A DNA stretch of 64,000 nt from Pyrodictium sp. (GTDB taxonomy: Archaea > Thermoproteota > Thermoprotei_A > Sulfolobales > Pyrodictiaceae): contig JABXKE010000002.1 in NCBI GenBank assembly GCA_013540595.1, positions 496,050 to 560,049 on the forward strand, in the 5' to 3' direction. Numbering within the stretch: the stretch's first letter is position 1; the number at the start of each line of letters is the position of its first letter. Below the pieces are notes generated by a model, which was not told the DNA's origin, ran no database searches, and worked only from the letters and a program-made list of their open reading frames with translations. Shown here one piece after another: positions 52,646-62,075 of the stretch. Made by a program: the position numbers and the translations under genes.

Positions 52646-52734
52646 GCCAGCTCACCGTCTCCCTAAACCCCTCCTACTGTATAGAAAATAAAAACTAGGG
52701 CTTATCAAATAAAAACTAATAATCCTCAAACACT

Positions 52735-52751
52735 GACATGCAAAGCATGTC
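52735..52751. promoter_or_regulatory. Perfect 7-bp inverted repeat between divergent genes (operator candidate)
   Basis: GACATGC-AAA-GCATGTC lies between the ABC binding-protein gene (start 52645, leftward) and the rightward gene at 52797. It stops 12 bp before the TATA box of the latter. A homodimeric regulator, for example a metal-responsive one given the importer, could bind here; this is inference. Confidence 0.5.
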
Positions 52752-52763
52752 AAAGAGGTCTCC

Positions 52764-52772
52764 GATATAAAG
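52764..52772 (+). promoter_or_regulatory. TATA box for the gene at 52797
   Basis: GATATAAAG is centred about 28 bp upstream of ATG 52797, which fits a leaderless transcript. Confidence 0.5.
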
Positions 52773-52796
52773 CTTTCATAGCATGGGAGAGATAGG

Positions 52797-53576
52797 ATGA
52801 AAGAGCGTAAAGAACTCCTAGCCTCACTAAACAATATTATTCCGACAAAGCTTAGGCCATTAGTAGCTATTGCCTTGAACAAGCTACGTGAATATGGTTA
52901 TAAAGGTATAAGGAGTGTGTTTGCTCCAATACTTGCATTAATACCATTAGCGCATATAACTGGCCTAGAAAGCCTCTTTGAACTCATAATTAACACGTAC
53001 TATGCTGCATCAGATAGTGTGGAGCTCGGGTATACACTGGTTCCGCGGTGGTGGAAAGAATACACAGTATTGAGGGAAGAAGTTGAGGCACTAACGGTGT
53101 TTGAAGAGTCCCTGGCAAATAGTAAGACACTATACTGTGCTGAGCCCCTGCTTGCAGTTGCAATACATGGTTTTACTTCGACCAAGCCTCGCCTTAGTGC
53201 GTGGGTGATGAAGGGGTTTAGTGGACGTGCAGGCGAGTATATTATTGTAACTGAGTGTAATGTAGGAAGAGTCAAAGTAGCTATACCGGGGAGTCTTTCA
53301 GTCTTTGTAGTAGCTGGCCTTGCTTCGCTAGGCCTTAAGCCATCGTTGACGAGGGTTCTGGTTGTAGTCGACCCAGCCCTCATAAGGTCTAAAGTGTACT
53401 CGTCAAGCAGGTTACGTGAAAATCCAGTGACGATATTAGAGTTCATAGCTAACGTTGCACTTGAAGCTGAGAGTCTTGGTGCTAGAGAGGCTTGTAGAAG
53501 TAGTGATGGTGAGTTTCTTGTAATCGAGTATAGTGTTAAGGGTGTTGCTCACTTAAAAACGAGGTATGTTTGCTAG
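52797..53576 (+). CDS. Unknown protein divergent from the ABC importer
   Basis: 259 aa, no family recognised. LRPLVAIALNKLREYGYKGI and VFAPILALIPLAHITGLESL are helical; GRVKVAIPGSLSVFVVAGLA and LTRVLVVVDPALIRSKVYSS look alpha/beta. No clear membrane segment or metal motif. It shares a promoter region and the inverted repeat with the importer genes, so co-regulation is likely. Confidence 0.6.
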   Translation: MKERKELLASLNNIIPTKLRPLVAIALNKLREYGYKGIRSVFAPILALIPLAHITGLESLFELIINTYYAASDSVELGYTLVPRWWKEYTVLREEVEALTVFEESLANSKTLYCAEPLLAVAIHGFTSTKPRLSAWVMKGFSGRAGEYIIVTECNVGRVKVAIPGSLSVFVVAGLASLGLKPSLTRVLVVVDPALIRSKVYSSSRLRENPVTILEFIANVALEAESLGAREACRSSDGEFLVIEYSVKGVAHLKTRYVC

Positions 53577-53585
53577 ATGGACTTC

Positions 53586-54953
53586 TTAGGATTGTTGTGC
53601 GACTCGGACGTCTCGTATCCTAATCCAAGGCACGTATATTCCAGGATAAGGCTTCTCAACAAGTCTTCCTACGAGCTCGACTTTTGACTCAAGCTCTGTG
53701 TAGAGGTTGCCTCCTAGTGTTGCACCTTGAATCCAGCCTTTAGCCTCGCCATTCTCATAGAGTATTGCAGGATTAGCAAGCACGCTATACTCTCCGGTTT
53801 CCCTGTTAGCCGTATGCGCTCCCTGCACGTTATAAACTACAATTACTCTACCATCGAGAAGCTCTTCGGGTGAGGCGTCGCCCTCAAGCATGACGACATT
53901 CGTGAATCCTGGCGAAGGCGTTGAGGCGTAGCCTCCTCTGACAGCATTCCCGGTAGAGGTCTTCCCTGCTCTTTGACCCCAATAGTTGTCGAATACAAAG
54001 CCCTTGAGAACACCCTTCTCTACGAGGGCTTTTCTCTGCATAGCAACGCCTTCACCGTCGAAGCGCCAAGTATTGTCGCCACCCTTCAGTGTTCCATCGT
54101 CCACTATTGTTATACGCTCATCCATTACCTTCTGTTCTAGACGCCCAGCATAGTAGCTTCTTCCACGTACAACCATCTCCCCATTAAGTGATGCAAGCAC
54201 TGTGACCGAGAGAAGCTCTGCCAAAGCTTCCGAGACATATACGACAGTGTACCCTCTAGGTTCTAGTCCTTTTATCTTACGTGTACAGAGCATATTCACC
54301 TCTATAGCACGTTCCGCTGTTCTCTCGACTGACGGGAAAGTTATCCTACTAGAGTCAAACTTGAAGACTGCCGGTGTAACATTTCCATCCTTTCTTATAA
54401 TAGTCGAGACCACTACATGGGCATGCGTGCCGACATCGATTCGATACACACCATTTGTATTAGTTATAGCACGTTCCACAGTATGTACGCCGAGGCCCGC
54501 ACGTGACAGTATAACTCCATTGTCCTTGTACTGTGAGACGTAGTCTATTAGAGCAACCGCGTTCTCAACAAGAGTTTCAGGATTCATGTAAGCTAAATGT
54601 GAGTCATAGATGTTCCCAGGCTCAGGGTATACGGGGCTTGGTTCTGGTAAGCCTCTCCAATACATGTCTTCGTTAGACACCTTGGCTAGCTTTACAGCCC
54701 TCCTAGCTGCTTCTTTGACTAATGAGAGGTCAGTTCCGGTTGCGTAAGCAAAACCTAACCGCTTGCCGACAGCTACTCTTATCCCGATACCAACATCATT
54801 TATTGACTGAAGCTCCTTTATCTGACCTGCAAATATGCTAACTACGTATCCACGTGTATTGACGCCGAAAGCCTCAGCCTCGGTAGCCCCCTCCTTTACA
54901 GCGTACTTCGTAGCTAGAGTTGCTAGCTCAATGAGTGAAGCCCTACTACTCAT
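53586..54953 (-). CDS. pmbA: TldE/PmbA subunit of the TldD/E metalloprotease
   Basis: 455 aa. The family block MDERITIVDDGTLKGGDNTW, RFDGEGVAMQRKALVEKGVL and GFVFDNYWGQRAGKTSTGNA is present, and the metal-binding HExxxH of TldD is absent, which marks the non-catalytic partner. TldD/E forms a heterodimer that degrades unfolded peptides. It lies 37 bp downstream of tldD on the same strand. Confidence 0.9.
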   Translation of the reverse strand: MSSRASLIELATLATKYAVKEGATEAEAFGVNTRGYVVSIFAGQIKELQSINDVGIGIRVAVGKRLGFAYATGTDLSLVKEAARRAVKLAKVSNEDMYWRGLPEPSPVYPEPGNIYDSHLAYMNPETLVENAVALIDYVSQYKDNGVILSRAGLGVHTVERAITNTNGVYRIDVGTHAHVVVSTIIRKDGNVTPAVFKFDSSRITFPSVERTAERAIEVNMLCTRKIKGLEPRGYTVVYVSEALAELLSVTVLASLNGEMVVRGRSYYAGRLEQKVMDERITIVDDGTLKGGDNTWRFDGEGVAMQRKALVEKGVLKGFVFDNYWGQRAGKTSTGNAVRGGYASTPSPGFTNVVMLEGDASPEELLDGRVIVVYNVQGAHTANRETGEYSVLANPAILYENGEAKGWIQGATLGGNLYTELESKVELVGRLVEKPYPGIYVPWIRIRDVRVAQQS

Positions 54954-54990
54954 AACTATACCACCCCAACAGAGTACTATAAGGAGGGTG

Positions 54991-56394
54991 TTACGCCCTA
55001 CCCCCCACAGTCATCTTCTTAACACGAACGTGGGGGCCTCCATCAGAAACAAAGACTACTTGGCCCTTACCACAGCGCCCATAGAATAATCGGAAGTCCT
55101 TGCCAACCATATCAATGTTTCTGAGTGTCTCGAGCGTGTTACCAGTTATACTTAAATTCCTCACAGGAGCGCCGAGCTCGCCGTTAACTATTTCGTAGGC
55201 CTCTCTTACTCCAACCTGGAAGCTTCCATCAAGGTTTGTTTGTCCTCCAGCTGTTGACACTATGTAGTAACCAAATTCTATGTCTTCAAGCATCTCTTCA
55301 AATGTCGCATCGCCAGGTAACATAATGGTATTCCTCATACGCACTATTGGCGGGTAACGGAACGATTCAGCCCTTGCATTCCCAGTAGGCTCCTCGTCTA
55401 GGAGAGTTGCGTGGACACGGTCAGTCATAACTTGCTTATGCACCCCATTCTCGACTATTACAGCTTTGGCTGTCTTTACTCCCTCGTCATCGTATCTAAG
55501 CGTACCAAAGCCATCGTCTATTGATGGGTCGTCAACTATGGTTACTATTGGGGCAGCAACTTCTTGTCCTTTCTTGCCTTGAAGCGCGCTACCTGCAGCC
55601 ACTAAGTCAGCCTCAGCTAGATGGCCAAAGGCTTCATGCACAAAGACACCCACAGTCTCGGGTGCAAGCACAACAGGAAAGTTCCCAGACTTAGGTGGCT
55701 TGGCTTTTAGCTGTGACTCTAGGCGCTGAAGAGCTTTCTCTGCGAATTCCTCGATGCTCATCTTTCTCCATAAATAGTACCCTTTTATTGTGCCATTAGT
55801 TACAATGCTACTACCGCGAACCCCCTCCTGTTGCCCAAACACGCTAGCAGCAATGTAGACGAGTTCTCTCCGCTCACCTAGGCGTCTATCCTCTGTACTT
55901 GCATAGTATCTTTCCTCTACAGCCTCATAGTAGTACACAGTTCTTGACCTAACAAAAGGCTTTTCAGATAGTAGCTTGTCAAGTTCAAGTAGATCCCTCG
56001 CTTTCGTGTCAATAGGCACATTCTCAATGCTTTCATGAACGGGGTGCTCGTAGTACGATTCTGCTGACTCAAAGAGAAATGGCTTGGGAAGCTTTGATCT
56101 AGCTGATTTAGCCATACTGTACGCATTTGCTAGAGCCCGCCTTATGCTCTCAACATTTAGCACAGATGAAAATGCAAAGCCGAAAGCTCCATTGTGGTAT
56201 ACGCGTACAGCAAGCCCATAGTCCATCCCAGAGACAGTTGTGAGAACACCTTCTCTAAGCTCTATGCGGTTGAACCTCACACGCTCAATACGCAAGTCAG
56301 CATAGTCTACTCCCAGCCTCGAGGATTCCTCAGAAAACACCTTAATGAGACGGTCTACATCAATGTCGTTATGGGTTTTTACAGCCAATACCAA
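54991..56394 (-). CDS. tldD: TldD metalloprotease subunit
   Basis: 467 aa. The zinc motif VGVFVHEAFGHLAEADLVAA (HExxxH) is intact, followed by ITIVDDPSIDDGFGTLRYDD and EGVKTAKAVIVENGVHKQVM, and the C-terminal cysteine/histidine ligand region MVGKDFRLFYGRCGKGQVVF. Catalytic half of TldD/E; forms an operon with pmbA. Confidence 0.93.
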   Translation of the reverse strand: MVLAVKTHNDIDVDRLIKVFSEESSRLGVDYADLRIERVRFNRIELREGVLTTVSGMDYGLAVRVYHNGAFGFAFSSVLNVESIRRALANAYSMAKSARSKLPKPFLFESAESYYEHPVHESIENVPIDTKARDLLELDKLLSEKPFVRSRTVYYYEAVEERYYASTEDRRLGERRELVYIAASVFGQQEGVRGSSIVTNGTIKGYYLWRKMSIEEFAEKALQRLESQLKAKPPKSGNFPVVLAPETVGVFVHEAFGHLAEADLVAAGSALQGKKGQEVAAPIVTIVDDPSIDDGFGTLRYDDEGVKTAKAVIVENGVHKQVMTDRVHATLLDEEPTGNARAESFRYPPIVRMRNTIMLPGDATFEEMLEDIEFGYYIVSTAGGQTNLDGSFQVGVREAYEIVNGELGAPVRNLSITGNTLETLRNIDMVGKDFRLFYGRCGKGQVVFVSDGGPHVRVKKMTVGGRA

Positions 56395-56596
56395 GACACC
56401 AGGTTACTATAACTTATGGCATGGGAGTAAAAAATGCTCGATAACTCAAGCAAGCCTCAACTCTCTATCAAGGAAGGTGTGAATGGGTGGAAAGGGCTTT
56501 CGGTCTCCCAGCCCATACTGGTAGGGTTTAAATAATTACAAGATTGAATGCCAATTAAATGGACACCCTATAGACATTTACGAGGCCAACAACTAA

Positions 56597-58021
56597 GTGG
56601 TGTTAGGCATGAATAAAAGCGAGAGTAATAGTGCTCCATCATTTCCCATTACTAGAGAGATCGTGTTTGGTGCTGATGCAGTACCTTATTCTGAAGAGAG
56701 GCCAGTAATGCTATACACGATAATTATTTTGAACCTAATAGTTTACGTGATAACATCGTTTGAGACAGGATTTATTCAGAGCACAGTTGACTGGATTGCG
56801 AGGCTCGGTGTTATACCAGCACAGCTTCTTGTTGATCCTGTTTCTATTTATAGAGTATTCACTGCAATGTTCACACATGCAGACATTTTCCACATATTCT
56901 TCAACATGTACTTCCTCTACATTTTTGGTAGAGCAGTCGAGAGGACCCTCGGCAAATGGAGATTCCTAGCACTATATCTAGCGAGCGGTATTATGGCTAT
57001 AGTGTTTCACACAGTGTTCACATACATTCAAGACCCAATGTTGTTAGCCATTCCCAGCGTAGGCGCCAGCGGTGCTATAAGCGGTGTCCTAGGTGCATAT
57101 ATGCTCCTCTTCCCAGGCACGAGGCTCTCAGCATGCTTCTTCCTCTTCTTCATACCCCTCTGCTTCGAGCTCCCAGCAATATACTACCTGCTCTCGTGGT
57201 TCGCTATACAAGTCCTAGAGGGCTACGTGCTATTCAATAGTGGAATAGCATTCTTTGCCCATGCTGGCGGCTTCCTCGCAGGAGTAGCAGGCCTAATGTT
57301 CACAGTAAATAGGACACGACTGAGACTCTTAAGGCTAATGAGCCGTGCACGAAGCCTCTTTGGGATATTATACTTCTACACCCCATTCGAGCGAAGAGGC
57401 TTATCACCATCAGCTAAGTCTCTTTTCGCACTCTTATCAATGGCTCTACTTGCGGGAACCATAGTGAGCTACTTCTTGAGTACAAATTCACCTGCAACAC
57501 TTGCCCTCTATGAGATAGCTTGGGACGTTACTGGCTATACTGAAAAAGGCACCAATATAGTCTTCGTGTATATTCATGATGGACGTGCTGAACCAATAAC
57601 CTACACAGCTCAAGACATAATTGGTAGGATAACTTCGAAAGTACTAGAACAATACAACTTATACCTAGCTCCTGACCTAGCTGGACGCACCATAGAGATT
57701 TCTAAGCTTCGACAGTCGCTTATACGTGTCCAATACACACTGTACCGTAGCGTACAAGTGCTTGTACAACCACTCTACGTTAAAGCTTCATACAATGACA
57801 AGGGAATATTGTCAAGCGCTAGCCTTGTCATAGGAGTGTCCTCGACTGTTGGATTCATACCAGCTAGAATAATGGTAAACACAGTCGTTGATCTTGCAAG
57901 CTACTCAGCAGTCTCAGAGCTTATATCATACATGTCAGTTGTGTCTCTACTCGTTACACTAATAGCAATGTACATTGTACTCTACAAGGATGAAGAGTAC
58001 GTTATAACCCCAGAATTTTAG
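56597..58021 (+). CDS. Rhomboid-family intramembrane protease with large C-terminal domain
   Basis: 474 aa. Six-helix core in residues about 35-240: FTHADIFHIFFNMYFLYIFG supplies the HxxxxHxxxN helix, GASGAISGVLGAYMLLFPGT the catalytic serine, FFAHAGGFLAG the catalytic histidine. Then comes an additional membrane helix (KSLFALLSMALLAGTIVSYF), about 150 residues predicted outside, and a final helix (SVVSLLVTLIAMYIVLYKDE). The appended domain is unusual. The 3' end overlaps the next, convergent gene by 20 bp. Confidence 0.85.
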   Translation: MVLGMNKSESNSAPSFPITREIVFGADAVPYSEERPVMLYTIIILNLIVYVITSFETGFIQSTVDWIARLGVIPAQLLVDPVSIYRVFTAMFTHADIFHIFFNMYFLYIFGRAVERTLGKWRFLALYLASGIMAIVFHTVFTYIQDPMLLAIPSVGASGAISGVLGAYMLLFPGTRLSACFFLFFIPLCFELPAIYYLLSWFAIQVLEGYVLFNSGIAFFAHAGGFLAGVAGLMFTVNRTRLRLLRLMSRARSLFGILYFYTPFERRGLSPSAKSLFALLSMALLAGTIVSYFLSTNSPATLALYEIAWDVTGYTEKGTNIVFVYIHDGRAEPITYTAQDIIGRITSKVLEQYNLYLAPDLAGRTIEISKLRQSLIRVQYTLYRSVQVLVQPLYVKASYNDKGILSSASLVIGVSSTVGFIPARIMVNTVVDLASYSAVSELISYMSVVSLLVTLIAMYIVLYKDEEYVITPEF

Positions 58022-58889
58022 TCATAGACAAGCTGGCTTCTCTATCATTTTTGATGAGTAGAGAACGTAGCTTCTCGAGCATACTCATCGAGAGCAGGGC
58101 TCTAACGACGCATGCCTCCGTACTCTCTAATCTACATTCACTCTCTAGAACCCAGTATTCTGCTCTTCGGAGCCACTGGGAAGATAGCAGTCTGCTCCAG
58201 TCCACAGTACCACAGCCTGGCAAGCTATGTGTATCATTAACTCCGTCATTGTCGTTTATGTGGACACAAAAGACTTTGTTGACAACATCATGCCTAGAAA
58301 GTATCTCGTCTAGACGGGTAGATGTGTACTTGTTAACGTGTGCATGACCCACATCCACACAGAGGCCTAACGCCTCACTATCGAAGTGCTTTATGAGGCT
58401 TATAAGCTTCTCAAATTTATTCCAAGGGTCACCATGGGCAAGATTCTCCAATGCTATCCTAATACTAAGCCCCTCCCTCTCTATGTACGCAATTACGCTA
58501 TTGAGTACTCTTCGGGCTACAAAGTAGACCCGCCCATGCCCCACATAGTTTTGTGGCAAGAGATGCAGTACAACAACACGTGTACCATGCCTTGAAGCAA
58601 GGTCTATTATTAGTTTAATCCCGCTTATAAGGTTATCAAGTCCAGAACCTAGAAAGAGTGACAAGTGCTGCTCCCATGGAGCATGTATGACAGGTGCACT
58701 GCACCCTAAGCGTTGAAGCATGGACAAAGCTAATCGTAGGTAATTGTATGCAGAATGTACATCTATACTACTTCGTTCGATATTGGTATAAGATAACTCA
58801 ACCATTTCAAACCCACTAGTACACAGTAATTCAGCAGACTTCACTAAGTCCTCCTTGATAAGGCTAGTTGATGGAATGGCGACGGGCAT
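58002..58889 (-). CDS. Xylose isomerase-like TIM barrel (sugar epimerase / AP endonuclease family 2)
   Basis: 295 aa. Barrel strands with likely metal ligands are seen: APVIHAPWEQHLSL, VVVLHLLPQNYVGH, RIALENLAHGDPWN (Glu), LGLCVDVGHAHVN (Asp, His), VFCVHINDNDGVND and EYWVLESECRLEST. The set Glu/Asp/His/Glu fits the family. Function within it (isomerase, epimerase or AP endonuclease-like) cannot be told. Convergent with the rhomboid gene. Confidence 0.75.
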   Translation of the reverse strand: MPVAIPSTSLIKEDLVKSAELLCTSGFEMVELSYTNIERSSIDVHSAYNYLRLALSMLQRLGCSAPVIHAPWEQHLSLFLGSGLDNLISGIKLIIDLASRHGTRVVVLHLLPQNYVGHGRVYFVARRVLNSVIAYIEREGLSIRIALENLAHGDPWNKFEKLISLIKHFDSEALGLCVDVGHAHVNKYTSTRLDEILSRHDVVNKVFCVHINDNDGVNDTHSLPGCGTVDWSRLLSSQWLRRAEYWVLESECRLESTEACVVRALLSMSMLEKLRSLLIKNDREASLSMTKILGL

Positions 58890-59035
58890 TATTCACACCG
58901 GAAACCCCGTGATGTATAAAGAGATTATGGAGACTAGATTATAAAGAACACCAGGACCACAACATATTGGAAACTAATTTAGTACTTGTCAAGACTGCAT
59001 TCTATAAATACCTGAAAAATGGAAGGAGATGAAGA

Positions 59036-59911
59036 ATGATGCAAGACTTTACTGTCATTGAGTGGCGTGGAGGAATTAGTGTTTCGAGAAGACATTTTAG
59101 CTATATCCCTCCAGGCTATGTACTGCTAAGAGTCTACTATGCTGCATGGACAGGTGTTGAAGAAGCCATTCGCCAGAGAGCAATCCTACCAAGATATGGG
59201 GTTGTCATGGGGTTCTCGGGTGTCGGCCGAGTCGTTGAGGCAAGTACGGGTGTCAATCCTGCTTTCTCAGGAAAGTACGTAGCGCCTACAGTAGTGGAGG
59301 TCTACTCTCAAATGGGTATAGATGCTGATGGCTTCTTAGGGGAGTACACTGTAGTCAAATCTGATGCTCTCACAGTATTCGACAACAATCCTAACTCCCT
59401 AGACTCCCTTGCTCTCCATGCATCAATAGCGTACGATGCTATTACGAGGATAGAGTCAAGTGATTATTCTAGAATACTCGTAGTTGGGGCAGGGGTCTCT
59501 GGGCTTCTTCTATCTCTTGAGCTGGCAGAGAGGGGCCATAGTGTTGACACGTACACTCTTAAGTATAGGAAGAACATTTGTGGTCTTAGGCTGGTTAATC
59601 GGGTGACTCCTACCGATTATGATGTTGTCGTTTTAATGACACCTATGCCGCTTTCATGGTATTTTACATCGATTAAAGCCCCAAGAACTATTTTCGTTCA
59701 TCCCGCTGCACTGCCCGCTTATGCATTCTCTTTTAATGGCATTGTGCGTTTTGAACTACTTAGGGGGATCCGTGGATTGTATTGGAGAAAACTTATAAGA
59801 AAACATGCTGAGTGCCTCGAGGAGCATATTGTAAATATCGATGTGGGACTTGTTGAGCCCCCCTTCTTAGGTGAAAATACGTCTTTTATATATGTGTTAG
59901 AAAGAAAATGA
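59036..59911 (+). CDS. MDR-like (zinc-alcohol-dehydrogenase-type) oxidoreductase, short form
   Basis: 291 aa, about 50 shorter than normal MDR enzymes. PPGYVLLRVYYAAWTGVEEA, VVMGFSGVGRVVEASTGVNP and ADGFLGEYTVVKSDALTVF match the N-terminal catalytic domain, SRILVVGAGVSGLLLSLELA the Rossmann motif. The usual catalytic zinc cysteine and structural zinc cysteines are absent. TATA-like CTATAAATA (59002-59010) lies upstream. Substrate unknown. Confidence 0.65.
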   Translation: MMQDFTVIEWRGGISVSRRHFSYIPPGYVLLRVYYAAWTGVEEAIRQRAILPRYGVVMGFSGVGRVVEASTGVNPAFSGKYVAPTVVEVYSQMGIDADGFLGEYTVVKSDALTVFDNNPNSLDSLALHASIAYDAITRIESSDYSRILVVGAGVSGLLLSLELAERGHSVDTYTLKYRKNICGLRLVNRVTPTDYDVVVLMTPMPLSWYFTSIKAPRTIFVHPAALPAYAFSFNGIVRFELLRGIRGLYWRKLIRKHAECLEEHIVNIDVGLVEPPFLGENTSFIYVLERK

Positions 59912-59923
59912 GTTAAGCTACAC

Positions 59924-61141
59924 TTAGCTGCCATAGAGTTCCTTATAGGCCTCTGCTAGCCTCTTAATACCCTCTCTGAGTTTGTCTAGAGGTGGATAGC
60001 TGAAGTTTAGGCGGGCAGTGTTTTCGCCGCCACCGTTGGGGAAGAATGCGTCGCCAGGAACGAATGCAACCTTCTTTTCTAGCGCCTTCTTGAAGAGTTC
60101 TCGTGTATTTACCCCTTCTGGGAACCATATCCAGACGAACATTCCACCGACAGGCCGTGTCCACTTCACGCCTTCCGGCATGTACTCTTCGAGAGCATTG
60201 AGCATAGCGTCTCTCTTCTCTTTATATATAGCCTTAATTCTTGGCAAGTGCCTATCAATGACCCCCCTCTTTATGGCCTCAGCAGCAATAAACTGTGGCA
60301 GAGAAGGTGTGTGGAGGTCTATTGGCTGCTTCATCAGCTCGAGCTTCCCTATGATAGGCTCGGGGCCAACAGCCCAGCCTAGTCTTAGCCCGGGTGCTAG
60401 TATTTTACTGAATGAACTCAAGTAGATAGTTCTACCACTATCATCAATATTTTTTATTGGTGTAGCATCAGCTTCTTCAAACATTATAAATCGGTAAGGG
60501 TCATCCTCTACTATGAGAAGGTCGTATTGCTCAGCTAGCTCAAGAAGGTGCTTCCTCCTATCATTAGGCATTGTCGTGCCTGCAGGATTATGGCATGTTG
60601 CAACAGTATATATGAACTTCACTTTCTCAATAAGCCCCTCTCTCTTTAGATTAGCAAGGACTTCTTCTAGCTTGTCTGTCTTCATGCCATTCTCGTCTAT
60701 GGGTACAGTAGCAAAGCGCGCACCTATAGCCTTAAACGCTTGAACAGCACCCAGATACGCTGGTTCCTCTGTGACAACAATGTCTCCTTTGTCTAATAGT
60801 GCACTACCAATAAGGTAAAGTGATTGTTGGCTGCCCACCGTAGCTATGATGCTGTCATCATCAGTCACTTTTATGCCATGGCGTACAGCGAATTCGCGCA
60901 CAGCCTCAAGAAAGTATGATACACCGCGAGTTGGCGCATACTGGAGTGCTTTTTCGCCAAAGTTAATGATTACCTGACGTGCTATATCTGCGAGCTCTTC
61001 CCTAGGGAAAGTCTGCGGGTCAGGTAATCCTCCTGCGAGACTTATTACGTTACTTTTCTCTACCAGTTTCAAGAGTTCGCGAATATCTGATGCACGTAGT
61101 GATCTTGCAATAGAGGAGTAGAACCTGTCGTACCTGACCAT
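59924..61141 (-). CDS. PLP aminotransferase class I (LysN/ARO8-like)
   Basis: 405 aa. SNVISLAGGLPDPQTFPREE, ALQYAPTRGVSYFLEAVREF, TCHNPAGTTMPNDRR, LIVEDDPYRFIMFEE and the PLP lysine in IYLSSFSKILAPGLRLGWAV are the fold-type I family hallmarks of archaeal broad-specificity aminotransferases (2-aminoadipate, aromatic or branched-chain). The 214 bp leader region upstream carries TGTAAACT repeats. Confidence 0.9.
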   Translation of the reverse strand: MVRYDRFYSSIARSLRASDIRELLKLVEKSNVISLAGGLPDPQTFPREELADIARQVIINFGEKALQYAPTRGVSYFLEAVREFAVRHGIKVTDDDSIIATVGSQQSLYLIGSALLDKGDIVVTEEPAYLGAVQAFKAIGARFATVPIDENGMKTDKLEEVLANLKREGLIEKVKFIYTVATCHNPAGTTMPNDRRKHLLELAEQYDLLIVEDDPYRFIMFEEADATPIKNIDDSGRTIYLSSFSKILAPGLRLGWAVGPEPIIGKLELMKQPIDLHTPSLPQFIAAEAIKRGVIDRHLPRIKAIYKEKRDAMLNALEEYMPEGVKWTRPVGGMFVWIWFPEGVNTRELFKKALEKKVAFVPGDAFFPNGGGENTARLNFSYPPLDKLREGIKRLAEAYKELYGS

Positions 61142-61204
61142 AAGCCCTCCTCCACCATACTAAAAACTAACACCTGAGCAATAATAAACATGTATCAATT
61201 CTTG

Positions 61205-61246
61205 TGTAAACTGTGGGCAGAAACAACCGTGTAAACTTTGTAAACT
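61205..61246. repeat. Three TGTAAACT repeats in a divergent promoter region
   Basis: TGTAAACT occurs at 61205-61212, 61230-61237 and 61239-61246, between the leftward aminotransferase and the rightward Cas4-like gene. The second and third copies are 9 bp apart in the same orientation. A regulator binding site is possible. Confidence 0.4.
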
Positions 61247-61355
61247 TTCATTGTGCTCTCATGGTAAGACCGTAATAAAGCACTATATGGTATTACAAGC
61301 TCAAAGGCTATGTTACGGCAAGCTGAAAACACGATGAGCCCAGTGGGTTAACACC

Positions 61356-62075
61356 ATGAATATTTATGCAGCGCTAGAAAACGCTCAATTATATTTTGAG
61401 GCTGTAAGCAGAGGTGAGTATTGTTGCTTAAGGCACGGCTTACCCTATATTACACCTTCACTCCTCGCAGAACAAGCCTTTTGTGAGATGAGGCTCCACT
61501 TAAGGCTTACACAAGGTGATATACCAGACAAGGTCAGCACTAGTAGTGCACGAGAACTCCTAAAAATAATGCTCAACGTTAAGAATAAGGTGCCTAAGCT
61601 AATGGAGCTCAGAGAGTTCTTCCTTAGTATACCCTTAGCAGCGATAGTTAATGATGTACCCATACTAGGTAGACCACCCGCAATACATGTAAAGGATGGC
61701 TGTGCAGACAAGATCTACATTGTGAAGACAAGTTCTAGTCTTAGAATATACCGCAGTGACATTGTTAAAGGACTTGCCTATAGTCTCATAATATACAAGA
61801 CTGGTCTTTCATGTAAGGATCTAGGAATAACATATGTTGTAACAAGAGAACCTAAGCACATAGTCAAAGCGATTAGAGTAGTTAAGGGTGATGAATTAGT
61901 CTCCAGTAACGACATAAGAGTAGTTAAAAAAGTCTTCGATTACTATGAAGCAATGAACACATTATCACCACTCCTAGCCTACTGGCTAGGAATGCGTGAC
62001 CCTTATCCTATTAAGACAAGTTACTGCAAGAGATGCACATACAAGAACTTGTGTACAATATACCAGTTACTCTAG
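61356..62075 (+). CDS. Cas4-like Fe-S protein lacking PD-(D/E)XK acidic residues
   Basis: 239 aa. YITPSLLAEQAFCEMRLHLR (Cys43) and the end TSYCKRCTYKNLC (Cys224, 227, 233) match the four Fe-S cysteines of Cas4/AddB-like nucleases in order. Between them the expected GxxD and ExK read GRPPA (105-109) and YIVKTSSS (Lys124 kept, Glu replaced by Ile122), so the two metal-binding acids are missing. The helix following (DIVKGLAYSLIIYKTG) matches the QxxxY region without Gln. Probably a DNA-binding but inactive member. No cas gene or CRISPR is near. Confidence 0.65.
   Translation: MNIYAALENAQLYFEAVSRGEYCCLRHGLPYITPSLLAEQAFCEMRLHLRLTQGDIPDKVSTSSARELLKIMLNVKNKVPKLMELREFFLSIPLAAIVNDVPILGRPPAIHVKDGCADKIYIVKTSSSLRIYRSDIVKGLAYSLIIYKTGLSCKDLGITYVVTREPKHIVKAIRVVKGDELVSSNDIRVVKKVFDYYEAMNTLSPLLAYWLGMRDPYPIKTSYCKRCTYKNLCTIYQLL

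Noticed and set aside
61356-62075. A CRISPR-Cas locus around the Cas4-like gene
   Set aside because: No repeats with regular spacers and no other cas genes were seen in the window.
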